Shown: positions 1 to 7,404 of the stretch, piece after piece
How positions within the stretch are numbered: the first letter of the stretch is position 1
How the letters are laid out: each line of letters opens with the position of its first letter
Assembly: GCA_037190485.1 (NCBI GenBank)
Contig: JBBCJB010000027.1
Span: 62,001-126,000 of the forward strand
Reading direction: 5' to 3'
Length of the DNA stretch: 64,000 bases
DNA from: Parapedobacter sp037190485
GTDB taxonomy: Bacteria; Bacteroidota; Bacteroidia; Sphingobacteriales; Sphingobacteriaceae
The notes under the pieces: generated by a model
Told to the model about the DNA's origin: nothing
The model's input: only the letters and a program-made list of their open reading frames with translations
The model's database searches: none
Translations under genes and position numbers: made by a program

Positions 1-2146
1 CTCTTCGGCCTGAAAAATTCACAATATATCGGTTCATCAAATTGTAATTTATTCTTCCAAACACGGCCGCATAACGGTATTCCCCGAAAAGTTCATCAGC
101 ATTTTTGTTGGGAGCATTTGAGATCGTCCGCAGTAACAGATCACTCGTATAGCCTACACCCTCTATGGATTGACCACGTGTGGTGTTGGACTGAACAGTT
201 GAGCCAATCAGTATATTCAGCTGACCACCATAAACAAATCTGTTAAAGTCAATTTGCGGCTCAAAAGTCAGATTTCCGACATTGTTATTCCCGAAATATG
301 CGCTTCCCGTGGGAGGAGTACTTAATGTTTTATCTAAAGAATAAATTGGTGTAAGCTGTGTCTGCCTGGCGTCTGTCGTGCTATATCCAAAATTTGCACG
401 AATATTTAGGCCCTTGAAAACTTCATATGTAAGTGCTAAACTAGAATTGAGAAAATTGGTTTTACCGGTGTAAGGCTGATAAAAGCTGGCAAACGGAAAT
501 ACTGTAGGCTTCCAACCTGCATAATTCAAATCCCCATCTAAATCAAGAATATCCGGAGCATTTGGCGACAGCATGGCAGGATTGACACCACCTATGAACA
601 CCATATCTGATTTAGCGTAAGAATAGATATTGCTAAATGTCAGCCCAAACCGCTGATTTGCACTTTTGTATCCTAAATTTAAAGACAAAGAAAGCCTTTC
701 GTCGCCCCCACTTGTCGTGGTGATATCAGTCCTGCGGTTATATCCTGAACCAAGCCTAAAGTTGATCTGATTATTGCCACCTGAAATACCGCCCTGAGCA
801 TCGGTTACTTTTCCAGTACGACCCCATGCATACTTTTGCCAGTCGGTATAACGATCTCTTTCCCATGTAAGTAGATCGTAAGCATTTGAGGCCGTCATCT
901 CCAGATTATCATTCTTGAATGCTTCTTCACGCATTTCTATATATTGCTGTGTATTTAGCATATCCCATTCTCTTGTAACTGCTGAACTACCGTAGCTTGT
1001 GTTACCATCAAACCTAACTTTTCCCGATTTTCCTTTTTTAGTCGTTATTAATATTGCGCCATTTGCAGCACGACTTCCATAAATTGCCGTCGCATCAGCA
1101 TCCTTAAGCACCTCGATATTTTCTATATCAGATGGATTAATACTGAAAATAGGGCTCTGACCCCTTGAAGGTGTTGGCATGCCGTTCTGCAAAAAGCCAG
1201 TACTCCCCCCTGTATATGAGGAAATACCTCCGATTTCGCTGACAGTTAATGGCACTCCGTCTAAAACGTAAAACGGTTCTGAAGTGAATCTATCACTAAT
1301 GTTATTTCTTCCCCTTAACTCCACCTTAAAAGGCGCACTTGCATAACCACTCGTTTGAGTGACTACCAAACCAGAAACCCTCCCCTGCAACGTCTGTAGC
1401 GGATTCATCACGGGCTGCTTTTCGATCTCAGCAGCCGTTACCGTTATCACATTGCCTGTACTCAACCGCCTCGTAGTAGTACCATACGCAATTACCTGCA
1501 CTTCATCCAGTGGCGAAAGGGAGGGTTGCAGTTGGATGATGCCCATCTGGGGCTTAGCAGGCAACTGTAACGACTGATAGCCCATAAAAGACACTACTAG
1601 GATAGCATCATCCGGCACGTTTTTCAGGGTAAAGGTGCCGTCCGCTGCGGTAAGCGTGGACAGCCTGTAGTCTTTGACATTCACTGATGCTCTGCCCAGA
1701 GATATACCTATTGTATCGGTGACACGACCTCTAACTTCAGAAAAGGCGAGAAGGGGAGATTTCTTCCCAATCTCTCGGGACTCTGTACCAATGACGGCGG
1801 GAGTGTTCGCGTCTCTACAGGATGGGGCCTCCCGCCGCGACAAAAAGATATTCTTCCCCTCCAGCCGGTAGTCCAGCGGCTGGCTTTTCAACACCGTCTG
1901 CAGGAATTCATCCAGCGGCATGTCCTCGGCGATGATGGAAATGGATTCGGCGCTTTCGAGCAGCGCCTTGTTGACCAGCACGCGGTAGCCGCTCTGCGCC
2001 TGGACCTGTGCAAATACATCCTTCAGGGCGATGTTTTCGCCCTTGAGGGTAATCGTCTGGGAGTAGGTGGCTGCGCTAAGCCCGAGGCAGCAACCCAGTA
2101 GCAGCATGGCAATGAGTTTCATTGCTCTGAAGTAGAGTTTATTCAT
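1..2146 (-). CDS. SusC/RagA-family TonB-linked outer membrane receptor, C-terminus cut by window edge
   Basis: The reading frame is open from an ATG at 2146 to the left edge (about 715 codons; the family usually has 1000-1150). The product would be a TonB-dependent outer-membrane channel that imports a ligand with a SusD partner. A signal peptide (residues 1-30, ending near AATYSQ) is followed by a secretin/TonB N-terminal domain (about 31-95), a carboxypeptidase-D-like beta domain (about 115-200) and the plug, with the SusC signature AIYGSRAANGAILITTKKG. The N-terminal STN domain implies signalling to the adjacent FecR (2301-3500). Composition is odd: 60-base blocks at 1921 and 1981 are near 57-60% GC, whereas blocks at 1, 601 and 1261 are 32-38%. 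The part encoding the plug and barrel therefore looks foreign or recombined. A SusD partner is expected outside the window. Confidence 0.93.
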   Translation of the reverse strand, partial: MNKLYFRAMKLIAMLLLGCCLGLSAATYSQTITLKGENIALKDVFAQVQAQSGYRVLVNKALLESAESISIIAEDMPLDEFLQTVLKSQPLDYRLEGKNIFLSRREAPSCRDANTPAVIGTESREIGKKSPLLAFSEVRGRVTDTIGISLGRASVNVKDYRLSTLTAADGTFTLKNVPDDAILVVSFMGYQSLQLPAKPQMGIIQLQPSLSPLDEVQVIAYGTTTRRLSTGNVITVTAAEIEKQPVMNPLQTLQGRVSGLVVTQTSGYASAPFKVELRGRNNISDRFTSEPFYVLDGVPLTVSEIGGISSYTGGSTGFLQNGMPTPSRGQSPIFSINPSDIENIEVLKDADATAIYGSRAANGAILITTKKGKSGKVRFDGNTSYGSSAVTREWDMLNTQQYIEMREEAFKNDNLEMTASNAYDLLTWERDRYTDWQKYAWGRTGKVTDAQGGISGGNNQINFRLGSGYNRRTDITTTSGGDERLSLSLNLGYKSANQRFGLTFSNIYSYAKSDMVFIGGVNPAMLSPNAPDILDLDGDLNYAGWKPTVFPFASFYQPYTGKTNFLNSSLALTYEVFKGLNIRANFGYSTTDARQTQLTPIYSLDKTLSTPPTGSAYFGNNNVGNLTFEPQIDFNRFVYGGQLNILIGSTVQSNTTRGQSIEGVGYTSDLLLRTISNAPNKNADELFGEYRYAAVFGRINYNLMNRYIVNFSGRR

Positions 2147-2300
2147 TAACTTTGTTCGGTTTGGATAGTTAAACTTTTCTATTTGCAACAGTGGATAACG
2201 ACGCTATCCGGGCTACTGACAGGAGGGTGGTACGAACACCTTCCTGTTTTCGCATCGCAGCGACACCTGGTGCGGCTACGCGTGGCGGGTACGGGCGTGT

Positions 2301-3500
2301 CTACGGCTTCCCTCCTTTTCTATGCCAAACGATCAGTTTACGGCCTTCCAATCGGTAGGCCAGCTCATTGCTCTCCAGCAGCGCCATCACCGTCGACAAC
2401 CGGTTATCCCGCTCGATGCTGCCATAAAACTCCAGGTGCGGGATCTGTCCTTCGTAGCTGACCTCCAGGTCATACCATCGGCCCAGCTGCCGCATCACCT
2501 CCTGCAGCGTCATGTCGGTAAAGTCGAAATAGCCGTTTTTCCAGGAGGTGTATTTGTTTACGTCTACTTTGTTGACGGTGGTCGCCGCTCCCTGCCCCGG
2601 CAGGCTGGCGCGGGTTATGCTCTGTTCGCCGGGCTTCAACACCTCAGTCACCCCCCTACCCCCCTCAAGGGGGGATATGGCCACCTGCACCCTACCAGAC
2701 ACTAAGGTGGTCTTGGTTTCTTCTTCGTCCGCGTAGGCGGAGAGGTTGAAGGACGTTCCGAGTACTTCGACGGTTTGGCCGGAGGTCAGGACTTTGAAGG
2801 GCACGCGCGACACGCGCGTGCCTTGGATTTCCTGAATCTCAAAAAATGCTTCGCCTTCGAGCGTGACCACCCTTTGGTCCTTATCGAACCGGCTCGGATA
2901 TTTCAGGGTTGAACCCGCATTGAGCCAGACCTTGGAACCGTCCGGGAGGGTGATTTGATAGGTGCCGCCCTTGGGGGTGGATAGAGACATGAGATGTGAG
3001 ACGTGAGATGTAAGACTTTCCTTTCCGACATCCACTACTTTGCTACCATCGGTATAGCTTATCGCATCGCCCACAACAATGCCTTCCTGCGCTTCGCTCA
3101 AATCCACGATACGGCCATCGGCCAGGGTGAGCACGGCGCGGTTGCCGCCGGGCACGATATCTTCCGATGTGAGGTTTACGGTTTCGGATTCCGGATTGCG
3201 TTGGTCGCCGTAGAACACCCACGTGGCAGCCGTGGCCGCGAGGAGGATGGCCGCGGCGTAAGGCAGCCAGCGGAAACGGCTGAACACGTTGCGTCGCCGC
3301 CCGATATGCCGTTCCAGCCCGGCCCACACCCGGTCGTGCGCGCCACGCTCGTCGTGGCCGGTCTGGAAGGGAAGCCCTTCGGCATGGTCGCTGTACCACG
3401 ACTCGACCACTGCCCGCTCCTCGGGGGTGGCCGTACCGTCCTGGTACTTCCTCAGCAGCGCTCGGCCACGTGCATGGTATGGTTCCTTTCCTTGCTCCAT
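2301..3500 (-). CDS. FecR-family anti-sigma factor
   Basis: Single-pass inner-membrane regulator of 399 residues that passes a signal from the SusC N-terminal domain to the ECF sigma factor encoded just upstream (3452-4138). A cytoplasmic part (1-77) precedes one transmembrane helix (about 78-98, WLPYAAAILLAATAATWVF). The periplasmic FecR domain contains STPKGGTYQITLPDGSKVWL and GEAFFEI, and the C-terminal domain (about 305-390) resembles the DUF4974/STN-like end of Bacteroidota FecR proteins. Two stretches look inserted: residues about 161-173 are encoded by a five-unit heptamer array (2984-3018), and residues about 276-283 by a C6/G6 palindrome (2659-2674). The start codon lies 49 nt inside the sigma gene, which suggests translational coupling. 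The family call is secure; the two inserts are unusual. Confidence 0.93.
   Translation of the reverse strand: MEQGKEPYHARGRALLRKYQDGTATPEERAVVESWYSDHAEGLPFQTGHDERGAHDRVWAGLERHIGRRRNVFSRFRWLPYAAAILLAATAATWVFYGDQRNPESETVNLTSEDIVPGGNRAVLTLADGRIVDLSEAQEGIVVGDAISYTDGSKVVDVGKESLTSHVSHLMSLSTPKGGTYQITLPDGSKVWLNAGSTLKYPSRFDKDQRVVTLEGEAFFEIQEIQGTRVSRVPFKVLTSGQTVEVLGTSFNLSAYADEEETKTTLVSGRVQVAISPLEGGRGVTEVLKPGEQSITRASLPGQGAATTVNKVDVNKYTSWKNGYFDFTDMTLQEVMRQLGRWYDLEVSYEGQIPHLEFYGSIERDNRLSTVMALLESNELAYRLEGRKLIVWHRKGGKP
2651..2674. repeat. C/G palindrome inside fecR
   Basis: A run of six C and TA is followed by a perfect hairpin of six C plus T against A plus six G with a two-base loop. It encodes a Pro-Leu-Glu-Gly-Gly-Arg stretch in a FecR loop where the second FecR protein of the window has unrelated sequence. 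It looks like a small palindromic element tolerated in a surface loop. Confidence 0.6.
2984..3018. repeat. Heptamer tandem array inside fecR (GAGATGT type)
   Basis: Five consecutive 7-base units on the plus strand: GAGACAT, GAGATGT, GAGACGT, GAGATGT, AAGACTT. They lie in frame inside the FecR gene and encode the periplasmic stretch just before the conserved TPKGGTYQ strand. One unit gained or lost would shift the reading frame. Confidence 0.85.
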
Positions 3501-4138
3501 TTATAGGTAAGTAAGCTGAGCAAGGAAAAAGTGTAAGATTTTTTTTCTTTTTTTTGCCAGAGTGCCGAAAAGAAGCCCAGGCCATAGCCTTTGAGCCGCT
3601 CCCGGAGGATCTGCCGCGCATTGCTCAACTGCTTGCGCACGGTATGCTCGGTGACGCCCAGGCCGTCCGCGATCTCCCGGTAGGAGCGTTCCTGACGGAA
3701 ACGCAGATCGAACACCTCCTGCATCTTGCCGGGCAACCTGCCCACCTCCTGCTCGATGATGCGCGCCAGTTCCTTGTCGCGCAGCGCCTGGTCGGCCATT
3801 GCTTCGCCCGCTTCTTCGTACCGGCCCAGCGACTGCAGGTGTTCCTGCCGCACGCTGTTATAGGCCAACCGGTTCAGGACCTTGTTGCGCAGCATGCCGT
3901 ACAGGAACCCGGATAGCCGCTGCCCCGGGATGTCCAGTTCCGTCGCCTGGTCCCAAAGCGCGGCGAAGGTGTCCTGGAGGATGTCTTCGGCCTCCTTTTC
4001 GTCGCCGTTCAGCATGCGGAGGGCATGGCGGTAGAGCAGCAACCAGTACCGGCTGTAGAGTTCCGCAAAAGCGATCTCATCCCGCTGTTGCAGCAAATCG
4101 GCGAGTTGGGCATCCGTTAGGTCTTTCAGCGATTCCAT
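3452..4138 (-). CDS. RNA polymerase ECF-type sigma factor (SusCD-associated)
   Basis: A 228-residue extracytoplasmic-function sigma factor. Region 2 spans about residues 22-90 (AFAELYSRYWLLLYRHALRM, then EAEDILQDTFAALW) and region 4 about 125-180 (GKMQEVFDLRFRQE, then SYREIADGLGVTEHTVRKQL). It is expected to direct RNA polymerase to the SusC operon when released by FecR. The end is odd: A8GA8 on the coding strand (3539-3555) lies near the 3' end, and the frame then continues about 30 codons to overlap the fecR start by 49 nt. Slippage on this run would give other C-termini. Region 4 is complete before the run, so activity should not depend on the tail. Confidence 0.93.
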   Translation of the reverse strand: MESLKDLTDAQLADLLQQRDEIAFAELYSRYWLLLYRHALRMLNGDEKEAEDILQDTFAALWDQATELDIPGQRLSGFLYGMLRNKVLNRLAYNSVRQEHLQSLGRYEEAGEAMADQALRDKELARIIEQEVGRLPGKMQEVFDLRFRQERSYREIADGLGVTEHTVRKQLSNARQILRERLKGYGLGFFSALWQKKEKKSYTFSLLSLLTYKWSKERNHTMHVAERC

Positions 4139-4216
4139 GGTCTTTTTTCCGCTTTATGAACGTAAAGGTAGCGGAGAAGGATGAGAATAGCGAATTTATT
4201 TGAAAAAAGCCCGCTT

Positions 4217-5098
4217 TCAACCGATCTTGACGGAGGTCATCGTGAGCGAACCGCCCACGGCCTGGTCATTGAAGAAGCTGATTTGTTCGTTGCCTTTCTG
4301 CAACCCCAGCGTGTAAAGCAACGGAAGGTAATGCTCGGGCGTGGGGATGGCCAGCATGGCTTCCCGGCCCAATCGCTCATACCGGATGAGCCGGTCATGC
4401 GCGCCGTTGCCGATGAGTTCCTTGAACGTGCTATTCATCTGGTGCGCCCAGTCGTAGCCGTAGCCCGTGATGCCCAGCTTGTCCCAGGCCACCATGCGCA
4501 GGTTGTGCACCATGTTGCCGCTGCCGAGGATGAGCACGCCCTTCTTGCGGAGCGTGTAGAGCTCGGCGGCCAGGTCGTAGTGGTATTGTGCATCCTTGGT
4601 GTAGTCGATGCTGAGCTGCAGCACGGGGATGTCGGCCTTGGGATACATGTGGCGCACCACCGTCCACGCGCCGTGGTCCAGGCCCCAATCGTGGTCGAGC
4701 CCCACATGGGCCGAGTGGATGAGCCCGGCGGCCTCCGCGGCTAGCGCGGGATCGCCGGGCGCAGGGTACTGCACGTCGAAAAGTGCACGCGGGAAGCCCC
4801 CGAAATCGTGGATGGTCTTGGGGAAATCCATGGCCGTGATGTGCGTGCCCCGGCTGAACCAGTGTGCCGAAACCACCAGCACCGCCTTGGGCACGGGAAT
4901 CTCGCTTGCCATGGCCGCCCACCGGCGGCTGAAGTCGTTGTCCTCGATGCCGTTCATGGGCGACCCGTGCCCGATGAACAACACCGGCATCCGCTGCTCC
5001 TGCTCTTGAAGCGAACCCGTGAATGTATTGAATGCGTTCAATCCTGTCATGGCCATGATGCCTCCTGCTGCCGTTCTGATGAATCGTTTCCGTTGCAT
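4217..5098 (-). CDS. ygiD: YgiD/DODA-type extradiol ring-cleavage dioxygenase
   Basis: A 293-residue LigB-superfamily protein matching Escherichia coli YgiD (4,5-DOPA extradiol dioxygenase) along its length: FIGHGSPMN near the N-terminus, then VVSAHWFSRGTHITAMDFP, TIHDFGGFP, LDHGAWTVV, GSGNMVHNLR and a C-terminal PTPEHYLPLLYTLG. The conserved histidines in these blocks bind the metal in the family. The N-terminus (QRKRFIRTAAGG followed by a hydrophobic run) resembles a Tat signal, so export is possible; E. coli YgiD lacks this. The ATG at 5098 is preferred over an upstream GTG at 5143 because a TACCTTTG promoter -7 element lies at 5123-5130, between the two. It stands alone between two Sus loci. 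The natural substrate is unknown. Confidence 0.9.
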   Translation of the reverse strand: MQRKRFIRTAAGGIMAMTGLNAFNTFTGSLQEQEQRMPVLFIGHGSPMNGIEDNDFSRRWAAMASEIPVPKAVLVVSAHWFSRGTHITAMDFPKTIHDFGGFPRALFDVQYPAPGDPALAAEAAGLIHSAHVGLDHDWGLDHGAWTVVRHMYPKADIPVLQLSIDYTKDAQYHYDLAAELYTLRKKGVLILGSGNMVHNLRMVAWDKLGITGYGYDWAHQMNSTFKELIGNGAHDRLIRYERLGREAMLAIPTPEHYLPLLYTLGLQKGNEQISFFNDQAVGGSLTMTSVKIG

Positions 5099-5122
5099 GT
5101 ACCTTTTAGCGTACCCAACGGA

Positions 5123-5130
5123 CAAAGGTA
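5123..5130 (-). promoter_or_regulatory. Bacteroidota -7 element of ygiD
   Basis: The minus strand reads TACCTTTG, matching TAnnTTTG, 25 bases upstream of the ATG at 5098. No good TTTG -33 box is visible at the expected distance, so the call rests on the -7 box and position. Confidence 0.45.
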
Positions 5131-5178
5131 GGTGATGCGGCACGGCCGGACATTGAAGTAGGTTAAGAAATCAAGTCA

Positions 5179-5967
5179 TCAGTCCAGCAACTCGGCCAGC
5201 ATGGCCTCGATGTGGCCGGAACTACCCACTTCCTTGGCCAGGATGCGTCCGTCGGGACCAATCAACACCTTGGTCGGGAAGGCGTTGATGCCGTACCGGC
5301 TCACGATATCGCCGGGATCGAAATCACCCTGCTTGGCCCTGGCTTGGTCGAAACCGCCCAGTACGTGGTGCCATACGCCGATGCTGTCTTCGGCGATGGC
5401 CGCTTTCCAGGCATCGGGTTGCTTGTCATCCTCGGCCACGCCGATGATCTCCAGCCCCTTGCCGTGGTAACGGGCATAGACCTCCCGCAGGTGGGGATGG
5501 CTCTTGCGACAGGGCTTGCACCAGCTGCCCCAGAAATCGATCAAGACATACCGGCCGCGGAAATCGCCGAGGCTAATCGGACGGCCATGCACGTCGGGCT
5601 TGGAAAACGCTGGCGCGGGTTGGCCAGGTGCCGATGCGGCGGCGGCAGCCAGTTGGCGCCCCAGGTAGCGGCCGAAATCGCTGTCTTTCAACGCGGGCGA
5701 CAGCGCTTCATAGACCATGTTGACCGAATCTGCAGACAGCTGCATGCCATAGAATTGCAGGAGCGACAGGGTAGCGTGGCTGTCGGTATGGGCCATGAAG
5801 AAGTCAAAGGCCGCACGGCCGAGCTCGGCGCCTTTCTTGCCTTTGATGGCCTCGTTGAAAGCTTCGTGATCCCGCTTCACGCGCGCATCGTCGGCAACGC
5901 TACCACCCTGGGCCGTAGCGGATGTGCCCAACACAAAGATCAGGCATATGGTGAGTATCGTTTTCAT
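5179..5967 (-). CDS. TlpA-family periplasmic thiol-disulfide oxidoreductase
   Basis: A 262-residue secreted thioredoxin-fold protein. A signal peptide (1-19, ending ATAQ) is followed by a helical N-terminal region and, from about residue 115, a TlpA/AhpC-TSA domain with the redox site FWGSWCKPCRKSHP (CxxC) and a cis-proline region NAFPTKVLIGPDGRIL. It is the last gene of the sigma-FecR-SusC-SusD operon; its ATG overlaps the SusD stop (ATGA, 4 nt). Similar proteins often close Sus operons in Sphingobacteriaceae; whether it repairs disulfides in the receptor or acts on the imported compound is not known. Confidence 0.93.
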   Translation of the reverse strand: MKTILTICLIFVLGTSATAQGGSVADDARVKRDHEAFNEAIKGKKGAELGRAAFDFFMAHTDSHATLSLLQFYGMQLSADSVNMVYEALSPALKDSDFGRYLGRQLAAAAASAPGQPAPAFSKPDVHGRPISLGDFRGRYVLIDFWGSWCKPCRKSHPHLREVYARYHGKGLEIIGVAEDDKQPDAWKAAIAEDSIGVWHHVLGGFDQARAKQGDFDPGDIVSRYGINAFPTKVLIGPDGRILAKEVGSSGHIEAMLAELLD

Positions 5968-7394
5968 TGGGCGTATCCGGGGTTTTGCGGTCCGAAGAGG
6001 AGGTTGTTCTCGAGTTCGCCGGTGGGCACGGGATAGATGTACTGCTCCCGGGTGGTGATCGTGGGGCGCAGTGCCGTGACCACGTCCAGCGGGAAGCGCA
6101 GCAGCGCGAAATAGTATTGGTCATCCTCGCCGACGAAGTTACGCACGTACTCGTAATAGAGCTGCACCAAGAACGCCTGGCGATCGGTGGCGCCGTCTAC
6201 CACCGAGAAATCGCTCACCCCGGCGCGGGCCAGCACCTCCTTGAGCAACGTGCGGGCCTCGTCGAGGCTGCCGCCCGAGCGCACGATGGCCTCGGCCGTC
6301 ATCAGGTACGCTTCGGTAAGCCGGAAGGCGTATGCGACCTCCGAGAGCTGCGTGGTGGCCAACGACGGCTGCACGTACTTGATGAAGTAATGCCCCTTGC
6401 CATAATTGCCGGGGCCGCCGATATACCACGACTTGCGGGGATCGCCTTCCAGCAGTTCGGCAAGCCGGTCGGTGGCTACGTAGTAGGCGCTGCGCACCAC
6501 GTAGACGCCGCTGGTGTTGTAGTAGTAGGCGCCCTGGTTGGCCTGGGGCACCACGCCGAGCATGGTCTCCGTGCTGCCAAGCCCCTTGCTGTAGAAGATC
6601 GCGGAGGCCTGCCCTTCGAGCGCGAACGGGCTTTCGGCGATGAGCTGCCTGCCCAGCGTCGCGCAGGCGGCATGGTCTTCGGCCTGCCCCCGGTTGAGCA
6701 GCACGCGCATCTTGAGCGCCATGGCGGTCCAACGGTTCACGGTGGCGTTGCCCGCGCCGCCCGAAGCCCCGGCGATGGCGGCATCGAGATCCTCCAGGAT
6801 GAACGCATAGCTGTCGGCCACGGTAGACCGGGGCTTGGCGTAGGTGGTGGCCAACACGAAGCGATCGTGCACCAGCGCACCGTAGGCGCTGCCGCTATCG
6901 AACCACTGGCCGAACCAGCAGAGCACCTTGAAATGCCCATAGGCCCGCATGAAGCGTGCCTCGGCGAGGATCTCCTGCTTGCGGGCGCCGCTGAACAGCG
7001 CGTCGGGAAGCTCGGACACCTGGCCGATGACGCCGTTGGCGGCATTGATGAGCCGGTAGTACCGGCCCCATATGCCGTTGAAACCGGTACGCGCGAGGTT
7101 GTTGGAGGCCTCGTTGCGGTCGTTGTTGCCATCGTCGAGAAAGCCGGAAAGGATGCCGGGATAGACCTGGTTGCTCACCCAATCGGTGGTCTGCACGCTG
7201 GCATTGGCGAATCGGTAATACACGCCGTTGAGCGCGATGTTCGCGGTCTGCTGGCTCACGATGGCATTGCCCTCGACCAACGCATCCTTGGGGAGCGCAT
7301 CCAGCTGCTTCTGGCACGACGGGAAGATAGCCGCACCCAGCACGGCCAACGTGAAGTATATTGTCTGTTTCATCTTTATTGCACGGTTATTCAT
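5964..7394 (-). CDS. SusD/RagB-family outer membrane nutrient-binding lipoprotein
   Basis: A 476-residue lipoprotein, the surface lid partner of the SusC encoded 10 nt upstream. The lipoprotein signal (hydrophobic run ending FPSC, with the lipid-carrying Cys at about residue 27) is followed by the helical TPR-rich SusD fold: INAANGVIGQVSELPDAL, ILAEARFMRAYGHFKVL (the typical RAxxxFxL helix) and a C-terminal TTREQYIYPVPTGELE. Two ATG codons fit, 7394 and 7373; the second leaves a more usual n-region. The ligand cannot be read from the sequence. Translation is coupled to the TlpA gene. Confidence 0.93.
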   Translation of the reverse strand: MNNRAIKMKQTIYFTLAVLGAAIFPSCQKQLDALPKDALVEGNAIVSQQTANIALNGVYYRFANASVQTTDWVSNQVYPGILSGFLDDGNNDRNEASNNLARTGFNGIWGRYYRLINAANGVIGQVSELPDALFSGARKQEILAEARFMRAYGHFKVLCWFGQWFDSGSAYGALVHDRFVLATTYAKPRSTVADSYAFILEDLDAAIAGASGGAGNATVNRWTAMALKMRVLLNRGQAEDHAACATLGRQLIAESPFALEGQASAIFYSKGLGSTETMLGVVPQANQGAYYYNTSGVYVVRSAYYVATDRLAELLEGDPRKSWYIGGPGNYGKGHYFIKYVQPSLATTQLSEVAYAFRLTEAYLMTAEAIVRSGGSLDEARTLLKEVLARAGVSDFSVVDGATDRQAFLVQLYYEYVRNFVGEDDQYYFALLRFPLDVVTALRPTITTREQYIYPVPTGELENNLLFGPQNPGYAQ

Positions 7395-7404
7395 GAGTCA
7401 ATGA

